A program made the translations under genes and the position numbers. The notes beneath the pieces were generated by a model. That model was not told where the DNA came from and did no database searches. It was given only the letters and a program-made list of their open reading frames with translations. A stretch of 64,000 nucleotides of DNA from assembly GCF_010725885.1 (NCBI RefSeq), contig NZ_AP022600.1, positions 2,480,001-2,544,000 on the forward strand. Direction: 5' to 3'. The stretch's first letter is position 1, and every line of letters begins with the position of its first letter. Shown piece after piece: positions 43,876 to 52,126 of this stretch. The stretch comes from Mycolicibacterium tokaiense. GTDB taxonomy: Bacteria > Actinomycetota > Actinomycetes > Mycobacteriales > Mycobacteriaceae.

Positions 43876-45183
43876 TCAGCTCGGCTGCGCCCGTTGCCAC
43901 CGCCGACGGCGCAGTTGCCACACGCTGAGCGCGTACAGCCGCCCCGGCAGGCCGCGGGGGGCGAACTCCGCAGTCTGCGCGTAGTCGGTCCGGCCGTCCT
44001 CGCGTGCGCTGACCTCAACATTCAGGGAGATCACGCCCGGCACGCGGCCGCGGTAGCGCAACCGCGCGGACGAACCCGACTGCTGAGAGATGGCCTGCCA
44101 CCGGTGCCCGCGATGCGTCAGGTCCTGCCACACGGCGTCCGGGCTGCGGTCCGTCGTCCCTGTCACGGAGTCCCGCAGCACCAGGTCCCCGGCCCAGTCG
44201 GGATCGCTCGGCCGCGGGCCCGACGGGCCGTCCGTCGACCAGGACGGCTGGAAGCCGCGCTGCTCGCTGAACTCCAGGGCGCGCTGCGCGGCCTCCCGGT
44301 ACGGCAGCAACCCACCCGCGGGCGGCGCGATGACGTCATCGATGTCGTGCTCGTCGGCCACCGCGTCGCAGTGCAGCGACTCGACCAGGGGCTGGGCCAG
44401 CCCGGGCGGGATCGGGGTCACCAGACCCACCCACCAGCTGGCGATCGTCGGCGTCAGGAAGGGCAGCACGATGATGCCGCGGCGGTGCAGACCGGCCGCC
44501 TCCGCGTAACCCTGCATCATCTCGCCGTATTCGAGGACGTCGGGTCCGCCGATGTCCCAGGTGCGCGACTCCGGCACCGTGGCCGTCGCCGACTCGGCGA
44601 GGTAGTGCAGGACGTCGCGCACCGCGATCGGCTGGATCTTGTTGTGCACCCACTTCGGGGTGGTCATCACCGGCAGCAGTTCGGTGAGGTGGCGGATCAT
44701 CTCGAACGACGCCGAGCCCGACCCGATCACCACACCGGCCTGCAGCACGATGGTCTCGATGCCGGAGCCCAGCAGAATGTCTCCGACGGCGGTGCGGGAG
44801 CGCAGGTGACGGGACAGGTCGGCGCCGGCGGGATGCAGGCCGCTCAGGTACACCACCCGCCGGACCCCGGCCTCCTTCGCGGCCTCCACCACGTTCATCG
44901 CCGTGCGCCGCTCCTCCTCCACGAAATCCTCGGAGGTCCCCATCGAATGCGCCAGGTAGAACACCACGTCGACGGCATCGAAGGCGCGGGTGAGCGAGTC
45001 GGGGTCGGTGAGGTCGCCCTGGGCCACCTCGACATCCGAGCGCCAGGGCACGTTGTCGAGTTTCGAGGTGGTGCGGGCCATGGCCCGCACCTTGTGGCCG
45101 CGGGCCAACAGTTCGGGGATCAACCGTCCGCCGATGTAGCCGGTCGAGCCTGTCACGAGACATTGCACCTGAGCTGATTCCAC
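43876..45183 (-). CDS. NAD(P)-binding epimerase-like protein with C-terminal DUF2867-like region
   Basis: A 435-residue protein. The N-terminal Rossmann domain has CLVTGSTGYIGGRLIPELLARG and QGDLTDPDSL, as in atypical SDRs that bind NAD(P)H. A central VVYLSGLHP and HNKIQPIAVRDV follow. The last ~110 residues (DAVWQDLTHRGHRW to RLYALSVWQLRRRRW) look like a START-type DUF2867 domain. GTG 45183 begins the conserved part; longer reading upstream is not family-like. It is convergent with purF, 2 bp apart, and divergent from purM. Likely role is a lipid or quinone-related dehydrogenase; unknown. Confidence 0.75.
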   Translation of the reverse strand: MESAQVQCLVTGSTGYIGGRLIPELLARGHKVRAMARTTSKLDNVPWRSDVEVAQGDLTDPDSLTRAFDAVDVVFYLAHSMGTSEDFVEEERRTAMNVVEAAKEAGVRRVVYLSGLHPAGADLSRHLRSRTAVGDILLGSGIETIVLQAGVVIGSGSASFEMIRHLTELLPVMTTPKWVHNKIQPIAVRDVLHYLAESATATVPESRTWDIGGPDVLEYGEMMQGYAEAAGLHRRGIIVLPFLTPTIASWWVGLVTPIPPGLAQPLVESLHCDAVADEHDIDDVIAPPAGGLLPYREAAQRALEFSEQRGFQPSWSTDGPSGPRPSDPDWAGDLVLRDSVTGTTDRSPDAVWQDLTHRGHRWQAISQQSGSSARLRYRGRVPGVISLNVEVSAREDGRTDYAQTAEFAPRGLPGRLYALSVWQLRRRRWQRAQPS

Positions 45184-45260
45184 GGTGATGCGTAGCCGCG
45201 AAAGCGGTCGACGAAACCAGCACAGGCACCCGGCTGATACCGGCTGACACCGGCGACCGG

Positions 45261-45266
45261 TAGATT
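45261..45266 (+). promoter_or_regulatory. purM -10 element TAGATT
   Basis: The hexamer ends 8 nt before the ATG, placing the transcript start at or 1-2 nt before the start codon. The GAGG in the gap would be lost from the mRNA if so. Confidence 0.45.
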
Positions 45267-45274
45267 GAGGCACG

Positions 45275-46348
45275 ATGACCGATCGCGCTGACGAACAAGG
45301 TATTTCTTACGCATCGGCCGGAGTCGATATCGAGGCCGGGGACAGGGCCGTCGAACTCTTCAAGCCGTGGGCGAAGAAGGCGACCCGGCCCGAGGTACGC
45401 GGGGGACTCGGTGGCTTCGCCGGACTGTTCGCCCTCCGCGGCGACTACCGCGAGCCGTTGCTGGCAGCCTCCACCGACGGGGTGGGTACCAAGCTGGCCG
45501 TCGCGCAGGCGATGGACAAACACGACACCGTGGGCCTCGACCTGGTGGCCATGGTGGTCGACGACCTCGTGGTCTGCGGTGCCGAACCACTGTTCCTGCA
45601 GGACTACATCGCGATCGGGCAGGTGATCCCGGAGAAGGTGCAGTCGATCGTCGCGGGAATCGCCGAAGGTTGCGTGCAGGCCGGTTGTGCGCTGCTGGGC
45701 GGGGAGACCGCGGAGCATCCCGGGCTGATGGCGCCCGATCACTACGACCTGTCTGCGACGGGCGTGGGCGTGGTCGAGGCCGACGACGTGCTGGGCCCGG
45801 ACCGGGTGCGCCCGGGCGACGTGGTGATTGCCATGGGCGCCTCCGGCCTGCATTCCAACGGGTACTCACTAGCGCGCAAGGTGCTGCTCGAGATCGACCG
45901 GATGAGCCTGGAAGGCCACGTCGAGGAGTTCGGCCGCACGCTCGGTGAAGAGCTGCTGGAGCCCACCCGCATCTACGCCAAGGACTGCCTGGCGCTGGCC
46001 GCCGAAACCCAGGTACGGACGTTCTGTCACGTCACCGGCGGCGGCCTGGTCGGCAACCTCGAGCGCGTGATTCCGCACGGACTGGTCGCCGAACTGGACC
46101 GCGGTACCTGGACGCCCGCTCCCATCTTCGGCATGATCGCCCAGCGCGGGCGGATCGAGCGCGTCGAGATGGAGAAGACGTTCAACATGGGCGTCGGCAT
46201 GGTGGCCGTGGTGGCGCCGGAGGACACCGACCGCGCACTGGCCATCCTGACCGCCCGCCATCTGCACTGCTGGACGCTGGGGACCATCGGCAAGGGTGTG
46301 AAGGACGGACCTCGCGCCACCCTGGGTGGGCAGCACCCGCGCTTCTAG
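45275..46348 (+). CDS. purM: AIR synthetase (phosphoribosylformylglycinamidine cyclo-ligase)
   Basis: A 357-residue enzyme converting FGAM to AIR with ATP. Motifs are SYASAGVDIEAGDRAVE, STDGVGTKL (glycine-rich), GLDLVAMVVDDLVVCGAEPLF and LLGGETAEHPG. The C-terminal half contains VTGGGLVGNL and FNMGVGM. Length and all family blocks are normal. It is divergent from the epimerase-like gene. A 10-bp hairpin begins in its last codons. Confidence 0.96.
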   Translation: MTDRADEQGISYASAGVDIEAGDRAVELFKPWAKKATRPEVRGGLGGFAGLFALRGDYREPLLAASTDGVGTKLAVAQAMDKHDTVGLDLVAMVVDDLVVCGAEPLFLQDYIAIGQVIPEKVQSIVAGIAEGCVQAGCALLGGETAEHPGLMAPDHYDLSATGVGVVEADDVLGPDRVRPGDVVIAMGASGLHSNGYSLARKVLLEIDRMSLEGHVEEFGRTLGEELLEPTRIYAKDCLALAAETQVRTFCHVTGGGLVGNLERVIPHGLVAELDRGTWTPAPIFGMIAQRGRIERVEMEKTFNMGVGMVAVVAPEDTDRALAILTARHLHCWTLGTIGKGVKDGPRATLGGQHPRF

Positions 46349-46358
46349 GCGCGGGTGT
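46333..46358 (+). terminator. purM terminator hairpin
   Basis: GCACCCGCGC pairs with GCGCGGGTGT across a 6-nt loop containing the purM stop codon. There is no U-tract. It separates purM from the convergent DUF3073 gene. Confidence 0.55.
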
Positions 46359-46392
46359 CACACCTGCCGAGGGGCCTGCTCTTCAGCGGAAC

Positions 46393-46578
46393 TCAGCGAC
46401 GCCACGCGTCCTCATCGCTCCAACGGTCGTCGACGAGCCCGTCGTCGACATCCGAGCTGTCGTCCGCCTCCGAGCCCGACAGCTCCTTGCGGAGCCGTTC
46501 AAAATCGGTTTGCGGAGAGCTGTATTTCAACTCTCGAGCAACCTTGGTCTGCTTTGCCTTTGCCCGGCCGCGGCCCAT
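46393..46578 (-). CDS. DUF3073 small basic/acidic protein (Rv0810c-like)
   Basis: A 61-residue protein. The N-terminus MGRGRAKAKQTKVARELKYS is highly basic and resembles nucleic-acid-binding tails; the C-terminus is acidic (EADDSSDVDDGLVDD). This is the DUF3073 pattern, conserved across actinobacteria in this position next to purM. ATG 46578 is chosen because the conserved block begins there. Function unknown; RNA or ribosome binding is a guess from charge. Confidence 0.85.
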   Translation of the reverse strand: MGRGRAKAKQTKVARELKYSSPQTDFERLRKELSGSEADDSSDVDDGLVDDRWSDEDAWRR

Positions 46579-46655
46579 GGGGGAACCCCCTCGCGCAATA
46601 ACGGAGCGGCCCAACAATGTGAGCGGCTCCGATCTGTGTGTTTATTGTCCTGCGT

Positions 46656-47780
46656 TCACTTTACCGTGCCACGACCGGCTGCGCTGGCAGGCCCGTCGAC
46701 GGTGAGTGTCGGAGGTGTTGATGCCCTGCCTCGCAGCCGGTCGATGGCTGCGCGGCCGGCCCCGGCGACATCGGCGGGGGGCAGCGAATCGACGTCGATC
46801 ACGGCGGCCACCTGCACGTCGCCACCTGTGGTCAACTCGGTGTCGGCCGGCAGTCCGCGCTTGACCAGCGCGAGCGCCACCGGGCCGAGGTCTACGTGGT
46901 CCACCACGGTGCCGAGCCGGCCCACCGCGCGTCCGCCGGCCAGCACCGGATCGCCGGTGGCCGGCCGGTCGACGGAACCGTCCAGGTGCAGCAGCACCAG
47001 CATCCGCGGCGGTTTGCCCAGGTTGTGGACCCTGGCCACGGTCTCCTGGCCGCGGTAGCAGCCTTTGTCGAGGTGCACCGCGCCGTCGCCCGGGCCCCCG
47101 ATCCAGTGCACCTCGTGCGGGATGGTCCGCTCGTCGGTATCGACGCCGAGCCGGGGCCGCAGCGCAGCCACCCGGCGCGCCTCGTACGTCCACATCCCGG
47201 CGCGGCGTACGCCCGCGGCCTGCAGCCGGTCCAGCCAGGAATCCAGGGCGGCGCGCGGTACCAGTAGATCGATCTCATCCGGGCCGGTGCGCCGCGCCAG
47301 TCCGCCGCCGGGCAGCGCCACCGCGGTGGGTCCGGGCAACGCGTCGAGCCCGAGGGCATCCGCACCCAGCTGCGGGCCGAGGACTGTCAGTACCGCCAGG
47401 TCGGCGGGCTCGATCACCACATCGGCCCAGAACACCATCTTGCGCAGGAAGGCCACCAGCGGTTCGCCCCGCCAGGGTTCGGTGTCGAGGTAGGTGACGC
47501 CGTCCAGATCCGTCTGCACCCAGTGGTCCTCGACGCGGCCCTGGCCGTCCAGGCTGAGGTTCTCGACGGTGCTCCCGTCCGACTGGGCGCTGACATGCTG
47601 GCTGGAGATGCTGTGCAACCAACTCAGCCGTTCAGGACCGGTGAGGGTCAGTACCGCCCGGTGCGAGCGGTCCACCACCACCGCGGCGGTGGCAGCGCTG
47701 CGCTGCTCGCCAAACGGGTCGCCGAAGTGCCACACGGCGCCGGCATCGGGTCCGGTTTCGGGGGCGGTTACCGCAGACAC
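46656..47780 (-). CDS. YgfZ/GcvT-family folate-binding protein (Rv0811c-like)
   Basis: A 374-residue folate-dependent protein of the GcvT fold. The conserved motif DKGCYRGQETVAR (near residue 245) with its functional Cys identifies the YgfZ branch, which supports Fe-S enzyme maturation or repair rather than glycine cleavage. LSWLHSISSQHVSA and LDGQGRVEDHW lie in the folate domain. It is a cytosolic protein, divergent from the PLP enzyme at 47847 with 66 bp between them. Confidence 0.87.
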   Translation of the reverse strand: MSAVTAPETGPDAGAVWHFGDPFGEQRSAATAAVVVDRSHRAVLTLTGPERLSWLHSISSQHVSAQSDGSTVENLSLDGQGRVEDHWVQTDLDGVTYLDTEPWRGEPLVAFLRKMVFWADVVIEPADLAVLTVLGPQLGADALGLDALPGPTAVALPGGGLARRTGPDEIDLLVPRAALDSWLDRLQAAGVRRAGMWTYEARRVAALRPRLGVDTDERTIPHEVHWIGGPGDGAVHLDKGCYRGQETVARVHNLGKPPRMLVLLHLDGSVDRPATGDPVLAGGRAVGRLGTVVDHVDLGPVALALVKRGLPADTELTTGGDVQVAAVIDVDSLPPADVAGAGRAAIDRLRGRASTPPTLTVDGPASAAGRGTVK

Positions 47781-47846
47781 ATCTCAACACTACGGCCCGC
47801 CGATGCGGGTTATTCCCGGCTCCCCGCCGGATTAGGCTTGGACCCC

Positions 47847-48722
47847 ATGGCTGTGTTGGTGACGCTCGACGGAATGGTCTGCGATCCCGACGCCCCGCTG
47901 CTGTATGCCGATGACCTGGCAGCGGTCCGCGGGGACGGGGTTTTCGAGACCCTGTTGGTCCGCGACGGCCGGGCGTGCCTGGTCGAGTCCCACCTGCGGA
48001 GGCTGGCCGCTTCGGCGCACTCGCTGCAGTTGCCCGAGCCCGACCTGGCGGCCTGGCGGGCCGCGATCGACACCGCCGCCCGGCACTGGGCAGCGGGCAG
48101 CTCCGACGAAGCGGCCCTGCGGCTGGTCTACAGCCGGGGCCGCGAGAGCGGTTCGGCACCCACGGCCTATGTCAGCGTGAACCCGCTGCCTGCCCGCATC
48201 GCGGCGGCGCGCCGCGACGGGGTGTCGGCGCTGTGCCTGCAACGCGGCCTGCCCTCGGCGGCCGACGAGATGCCGTGGCTGTTGGCGGGGGCGAAAACGC
48301 TGTCCTATGCGCTGAACATGGCTGCCCTGCGCCACGCTGCCGGCGCGGGAGCCGACGATGTGGTGTTCGTCAGCTCCGACGGCCACATCCTGGAAGGCCC
48401 GCGGTCCACCGTCGTGATCGCCACCGACAGCGTGGATGGGGCGCAGGGACAGATCTGCCTGCTGACCCCGCCGCCGTGGTATCCGATCTTGCGGGGCACC
48501 ACCCAGCAGGCGCTCTTCGAGGTGGCCAGGGCCAAGGGGTACGACTGCGACTACCGGGCCCTGCGGCCTGCGGACCTGTTCGCCGCCCAAGGGGTGTGGT
48601 TGATCTCCGCCATCACCCTGGCAGCCAGGGTGCACACCCTCGACGGTCAGGAGCTGGCGGCGCCATCACCGGCGGCCGACGTGGCCGGTTTGGTGGACGC
48701 GGCGATCGTCTGCGATCGCTGA
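47847..48722 (+). CDS. Aminodeoxychorismate lyase-like class IV PLP enzyme (Rv0812-like)
   Basis: A 291-residue fold-type IV PLP enzyme. LLYADDLAAVRGDGVFET is at the N-terminus, the Schiff-base Lys is in LLAGAKTLSY, and ILEGPRSTVVI and RGTTQQAL bind the cofactor phosphate. Members include 4-amino-4-deoxychorismate lyase (PabC) and branched-chain or D-amino-acid aminotransferases. The size and lack of N-terminal extension fit PabC. The TAGGCT element (47833-47838) ends 8 nt before the ATG, suggesting a leaderless mRNA. Confidence 0.82.
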   Translation: MAVLVTLDGMVCDPDAPLLYADDLAAVRGDGVFETLLVRDGRACLVESHLRRLAASAHSLQLPEPDLAAWRAAIDTAARHWAAGSSDEAALRLVYSRGRESGSAPTAYVSVNPLPARIAAARRDGVSALCLQRGLPSAADEMPWLLAGAKTLSYALNMAALRHAAGAGADDVVFVSSDGHILEGPRSTVVIATDSVDGAQGQICLLTPPPWYPILRGTTQQALFEVARAKGYDCDYRALRPADLFAAQGVWLISAITLAARVHTLDGQELAAPSPAADVAGLVDAAIVCDR

Positions 48723-48734
48723 CCGCTAAATCGG

Positions 48735-48763
48735 TTGTCGGTCTTTGAATTCGAGGGTAACTT
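48735..48763 (+). promoter_or_regulatory. SigA-type promoter TTGTCG-N17-TAACTT
   Basis: Near-consensus -35 and -10 hexamers with ideal 17-nt spacing. This is one of the best core promoters in the window and points at the orphan RNA region, with an expected start near 48770. Confidence 0.65.
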
Positions 48764-48769
48764 CGTCGG

Positions 48770-48952
48770 TACACAAGAAGGGAGGTGGTCCGAGATTTTG
48801 AGTGACTTATGGACATGTGAGGTGGCTGCTAGCTAGCAGCACCAGGCTGAGGATTCACCTGCGAGCGCTGGCGAATTCCAAGCAGCCACCCGGCCCCCGA
48901 GCCCTTGGTTTGTCCAACCAGGAACTATGGCTCGGGGGCCGCCCATTTTTTT
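48770..48952 (+). ncRNA. Candidate structured small RNA or attenuated leader with intrinsic terminator
   Basis: An approximately 183-nt predicted transcript. GGAGGT (48781-48786) precedes a possible 12-codon leader peptide (TTG 48798 to TAG 48834-48836). A perfect 16-bp palindrome GCTGCTAGCTAGCAGC (48825-48840) overlaps that stop codon. A 13-bp GC stem (48891-48903 with 48929-48941) encloses an inner TGGTT/AACCA arm and is followed by seven T residues, a classic Rho-independent terminator. The next plus-strand gene starts 490 bp further, beyond an antisense gene, so an independent sRNA is more likely than a cis attenuator. I cannot name an Rfam family. Confidence 0.55.
48891..48952 (+). terminator. 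Intrinsic terminator of the orphan RNA
   Basis: CGGCCCCCGAGCC pairs with GGCTCGGGGGCCG, then GCCCA and T7. It is unusual in mycobacterial DNA for its true U-tract. Confidence 0.8.
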
Positions 48953-48970
48953 CTGCAGATCAACGCGAGA

Positions 48971-49306
48971 TCATCGCGCGGGAGGTGTCGGTGCGAGGGA
49001 CCGGCAAGACTGCATCGCCGAATCCCAGGTGCCCTGGTCGACACCGGGCGGAGCAGGTGGCGGTCCTTCCGAGCGTGATTCTTCGGCCGGCGGCGGTCCA
49101 CTCGGGGGTGGCCCCTCCGGTGGGGGACCCTCATGCCCGCCGGGACCGCCCGGCGGCGGCGCGGGAACTCCGTTGTCGCTCAGACATTGGGTTAAGGCGT
49201 CGTCGGGCGGGCTGGCCGCCGATTCTGCCGAGCAGGCCGCGCCGAACCCGACCACCGCGCAGGCGGCGAGTGTGACGGCAGCGCTGCGACGGGCCGAGAG
49301 CTTCAT
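48971..49306 (-). CDS. Small secreted lipoprotein-like protein, Pro/Gly-rich
   Basis: A 111-residue protein from ATG 49306, with GGAGA upstream. A signal sequence (SARRSAAVTLAACAVVGFG) ends in GAAC, a lipobox-like site. The mature part has TQCLSDNGVPAPPPG, a Pro/Gly/Glu-rich repeat, and GVDQGTWDSAMQSC at the end. The same QCL...HG/NG...GVD.G.WD.A...C pattern occurs in the protein at 51867-52124. The two conserved cysteines may form a disulfide. Unknown function; the pair brackets an ABC importer. Confidence 0.7.
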   Translation of the reverse strand: MKLSARRSAAVTLAACAVVGFGAACSAESAASPPDDALTQCLSDNGVPAPPPGGPGGHEGPPPEGPPPSGPPPAEESRSEGPPPAPPGVDQGTWDSAMQSCRSLAPTPPAR

Positions 49307-49440
49307 GTGTTTCTCCTTCGTGTGTGAATGCGCTGTCGGCGACCCTAGGAGCGCAGTGTGGGCGCCAGGTAGCCCGCGAATATCAATCAGCTGTACGCGC
49401 ATTGGTGGCGCGCCGGACCGGCGTAGGCGATGATGCGGCG

Positions 49441-50289
49441 ATGCGATACACCTGGCTGCCCGCGGTCGTGGCCACCCTGGCCCTCGCCGGCTGCGCCCCG
49501 GCCGACGAAGCGGCGACACCGCAGACCAGCGGCGGCGGCGACAGCTGCGCGAAGGACTCGCTGCAGACGCTGACCGCCGGGACCCTGACCTTCGGCACCG
49601 ACCAGCCCGCGTACCCGCCCTGGTTCATCGACGACAACCCGGCCAGCGGCGAGGGATTCGAGTCGGCGGTGGCCTATGCGGTGGCCGACAAGCTCGGGTT
49701 CGGCACCGACGAGGTGACCTGGGTGCGTGTGCCGTTCAACGCCGCCATTGCTCCCGGTGTGAAGACCTTCGACGCCAACCTGTCGGAGTTCAGCATCACC
49801 GAGGAGCGCAAGCAGGCCGTCGACTTCTCCTCGCCCTACTACGACGTCACGCAGGCCGTCGTGACTGTCGCGTCTTCGCCCGCGGCCCAGGCCGAGAATC
49901 TCGAGGCGCTCAAGGGACTGCGGCTCGGCGCCCAGGTGGGCACCACCAGCTACAACGCCGCCGAGGCACTGGCCCCCACCCAGCCGGTCAGCGTCTACAA
50001 CAACAACGAAGACGCCAAGGCCGCGCTGACCAGCGGTCAGATCGACGCGGTGGTGCTCGACCTGCCCACCGCCTTCGCGGTCCAGGCCGAACTGGACGGC
50101 GGCGTCATCCTCGGGCAACTCCCCGGGGCGACCGAGAACCCGGAGCAATTCGGCATCGTGCTGGACAAGGGCAGCCCGCTGACGGCGTGCGTGTCCGCGG
50201 CCGTCGACGAACTCCGCTCGGACGGGACGCTCGCCGAACTGCAGCAGACATGGCTCGACAAAGCCGGTAATGCACCTGTGCTGAAGTGA
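49441..50289 (+). CDS. Polar amino acid ABC transporter, substrate-binding lipoprotein
   Basis: A 282-residue extracytoplasmic solute-binding protein (family 3). A short signal peptide ends at the lipobox LAGC, so it is lipid-anchored. GTLTFGTDQPAYPPWF starts the binding lobe, GFESAVAYAVADKLG follows, and FSITEERKQAVDFSSPYYD is typical of glutamine/cystine/polar amino-acid binders. ATG 49441 is chosen because the signal peptide starts there. The stop overlaps the permease start (GTGA). The amino acid bound cannot be told. Confidence 0.88.
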   Translation: MRYTWLPAVVATLALAGCAPADEAATPQTSGGGDSCAKDSLQTLTAGTLTFGTDQPAYPPWFIDDNPASGEGFESAVAYAVADKLGFGTDEVTWVRVPFNAAIAPGVKTFDANLSEFSITEERKQAVDFSSPYYDVTQAVVTVASSPAAQAENLEALKGLRLGAQVGTTSYNAAEALAPTQPVSVYNNNEDAKAALTSGQIDAVVLDLPTAFAVQAELDGGVILGQLPGATENPEQFGIVLDKGSPLTACVSAAVDELRSDGTLAELQQTWLDKAGNAPVLK

Positions 50290-51113
50290 CCGCACTGGCG
50301 CAGCAGCGCCGCGCGTACCACCGCTCGCGCGCGCGGCGCTCAACCCTGGTGGCGCTGGCGTCGACGCTGGTGTTCGCGACGGTCGTGGCGCTGACCGTGA
50401 TGGCCTCGCCCGGGTGGCCACGGGTTCGCGACTCGTTCTTCGACCTGCGGATCGGGTGGGACAGCCTGCCTGCCGTCCTGGACGGGCTGTGGCTCAACGT
50501 CCGCGTGCTGGTGGTCTGCGAGATCCTCATCGTCGCACTCGGTCTGCTGCTGGCCACCTTGCGCACGCTGCGGGGGCCGGTCTGGCTGCCGGTCCGGGCG
50601 GCCGTCGTCGGCTACATCGATCTGTTCCGGGGGCTGCCGCTGCTGATCGTGCTCTATCTGATCGGCTTCGGGCTGCCCGGGTTGCGCCTCGAAGGGGTGC
50701 CCAACAACCCGGTGCTGCTCGGCGGACTGGCCCTGGTGCTGGTGTACTCCGCCCTGGTGGCCGAGGTGTTCCGGGCAGGCATCGATTCGGTGCACCCGTC
50801 CCAGCTCGCCGCGGCCCGCTCGCTGGGGCTGAACTACCGCCGCACCATGCGCCTGGTGGTGCTGCCGCAGGCGGCCCGGCGCGTCACCCCGGCCCTGCTC
50901 AACGATTTCGTGGCGTTGCAGAAGGACTGCGGTCTGATCTCCGTACTGGGGGCCGTCGACGCGGTGCGGGCAGCACAGATCCAGGTGGCGACGTCCTACA
51001 ACTTCACGCCCTACGTGGTGGCGGGCCTGCTGTTCGTCGCGCTGGCGGTGCCGTCGGCGCGGCTGGCGGACTGGGCCACCCGGCGGGCCGCGGCACGGCA
51101 GGGTGGGCTGTGA
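50286..51113 (+). CDS. Polar amino acid ABC transporter, permease
   Basis: A 275-residue inner-membrane permease of the HisM/GlnP family with about five helices after a basic N-terminus. The EAA loop appears as AARSLGLNYRRTMRLVVLPQA, which docks onto the ATPase. LFRGLPLLIVLYLIGFGLPG is also typical. GTG 50286 overlaps the upstream stop, and its own stop overlaps the ATPase start, so the three subunits are translationally coupled. A single permease would act as a homodimer. Confidence 0.88.
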   Translation: MTALAQQRRAYHRSRARRSTLVALASTLVFATVVALTVMASPGWPRVRDSFFDLRIGWDSLPAVLDGLWLNVRVLVVCEILIVALGLLLATLRTLRGPVWLPVRAAVVGYIDLFRGLPLLIVLYLIGFGLPGLRLEGVPNNPVLLGGLALVLVYSALVAEVFRAGIDSVHPSQLAAARSLGLNYRRTMRLVVLPQAARRVTPALLNDFVALQKDCGLISVLGAVDAVRAAQIQVATSYNFTPYVVAGLLFVALAVPSARLADWATRRAAARQGGL

Positions 51114-51859
51114 GGGACGCGGTCCTGAGCCTGCGGGGCGTGACGAAGAGTTATGGCGAGCGGACCGTGCTGAACGGGATCGACCTCGACGTCGCCGAAC
51201 ACCAGGTGGTGGTGTTGATCGGGGCCTCGGGCTCCGGGAAGTCGACCCTGTTGCGGTGCATCGATCTGCTCGACGAGATCGACGACGGGCAGATCCTGCT
51301 CGACGGCCGGGACATCAGCGACCCGCGGGTGGACGGTGATGAGGTGCGCCGCTCGATGGCGATGGTGTTCCAGTCGTTCAACCTGTTTCCGCACATGAGC
51401 GTGCTGGACAACATCACGCTGGCACCCCGGGTGGTGCACGGGCGCAACCGCGGTGAGGCCGAGCAGCGGGGCCGCGAGCTGCTCACCCGGGTGGGTCTCG
51501 GGGACCGGGCCGACGCCTACCCCGATCGCCTCTCCGGCGGCCAACAGCAGCGCGTCGCCATCGCCCGGGCGCTGGCCTACGACCCGCGGGTGCTGTTGCT
51601 CGACGAGGTGACCAGCGCGCTGGATCCCGAACTGGTGGCCGAGGTGTTGGAGCTGATCTCCGAGCTCGCCACCTCGGGACGCACCATTGTGATGGCCACC
51701 CACGAGATGGGGTTCGCGCGCCGGGTCGCCGACGTGGTGTGCTTCCTCGACGGCGGCCGCATCCTGGAATCGGGTCCGCCCGAGCAGGTTCTGGATGCGC
51801 CGGAGCAGGCCCGCACCCGCCAGTTCCTGGCCCGGCTGGGCGGGGTGGGGCGGGACTGA
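51110..51859 (+). CDS. Polar amino acid ABC transporter, ATP-binding protein
   Basis: A 249-residue ATPase. Walker A is GASGSGKST, the Q-loop is MVFQSFNLFPHMS, the signature is LSGGQQQR, Walker B is VLLLDEVTSALD, and the switch His is in MATHEMGFA. GTG 51110 overlaps the permease stop. It completes an importer that is not part of the corresponding M. tuberculosis stretch, so the cassette is a lineage-specific insertion between the pabC-like and nitrobindin genes. Confidence 0.92.
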   Translation: MRDAVLSLRGVTKSYGERTVLNGIDLDVAEHQVVVLIGASGSGKSTLLRCIDLLDEIDDGQILLDGRDISDPRVDGDEVRRSMAMVFQSFNLFPHMSVLDNITLAPRVVHGRNRGEAEQRGRELLTRVGLGDRADAYPDRLSGGQQQRVAIARALAYDPRVLLLDEVTSALDPELVAEVLELISELATSGRTIVMATHEMGFARRVADVVCFLDGGRILESGPPEQVLDAPEQARTRQFLARLGGVGRD

Positions 51860-51866
51860 GATCCGG

Positions 51867-52124
51867 TCAGGACGCCGGGCCGGGCGCGTGGTCGGCGCAA
51901 GCGGCGGTGGCCTCGTCCCAGGCGCCGGGATCGACACCGGGCGGGGGACCGAGCGGGGAGGCCCCTTCGATGCCGTGCTCGGCCAGACACTGGGCATAGG
52001 ACCCGTGTTCGGTGGTCGGCGCCGCGGAGGTCGGGGCCGGCGTCTGCGGCTCGGTGGATGTGGCACAGGCCGTGCCCAGGGCCATGACCGTCAGGGCGCA
52101 CCCCGTGAGGAGAACGAACCGCAC
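51867..52124 (-). CDS. Small secreted lipoprotein, paralogue of the protein at 48971
   Basis: An 85-residue protein. The signal peptide FVLLTGCALTVMALGTAC carries a lipobox-like GTAC. The mature part has a Thr/Pro linker, then AQCLAEHGIEGASPLGPPPGVDPGAWDEATAAC, the same two-cysteine pattern as the protein encoded at 48971-49306. It converges with the ABC ATPase, 7 bp away, and lies 2 bp downstream of the nitrobindin gene. Function unknown. Confidence 0.7.
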   Translation of the reverse strand: MRFVLLTGCALTVMALGTACATSTEPQTPAPTSAAPTTEHGSYAQCLAEHGIEGASPLGPPPGVDPGAWDEATAACADHAPGPAS

Positions 52125-52126
52125 GG

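Noticed and set aside
48802..49275. 157-codon plus-strand frame starting GTG 48802 inside the orphan RNA
   Set aside because: It runs through the terminator hairpin and U-tract and then antisense to the lipoprotein gene; the RNA structure explains the sequence better.
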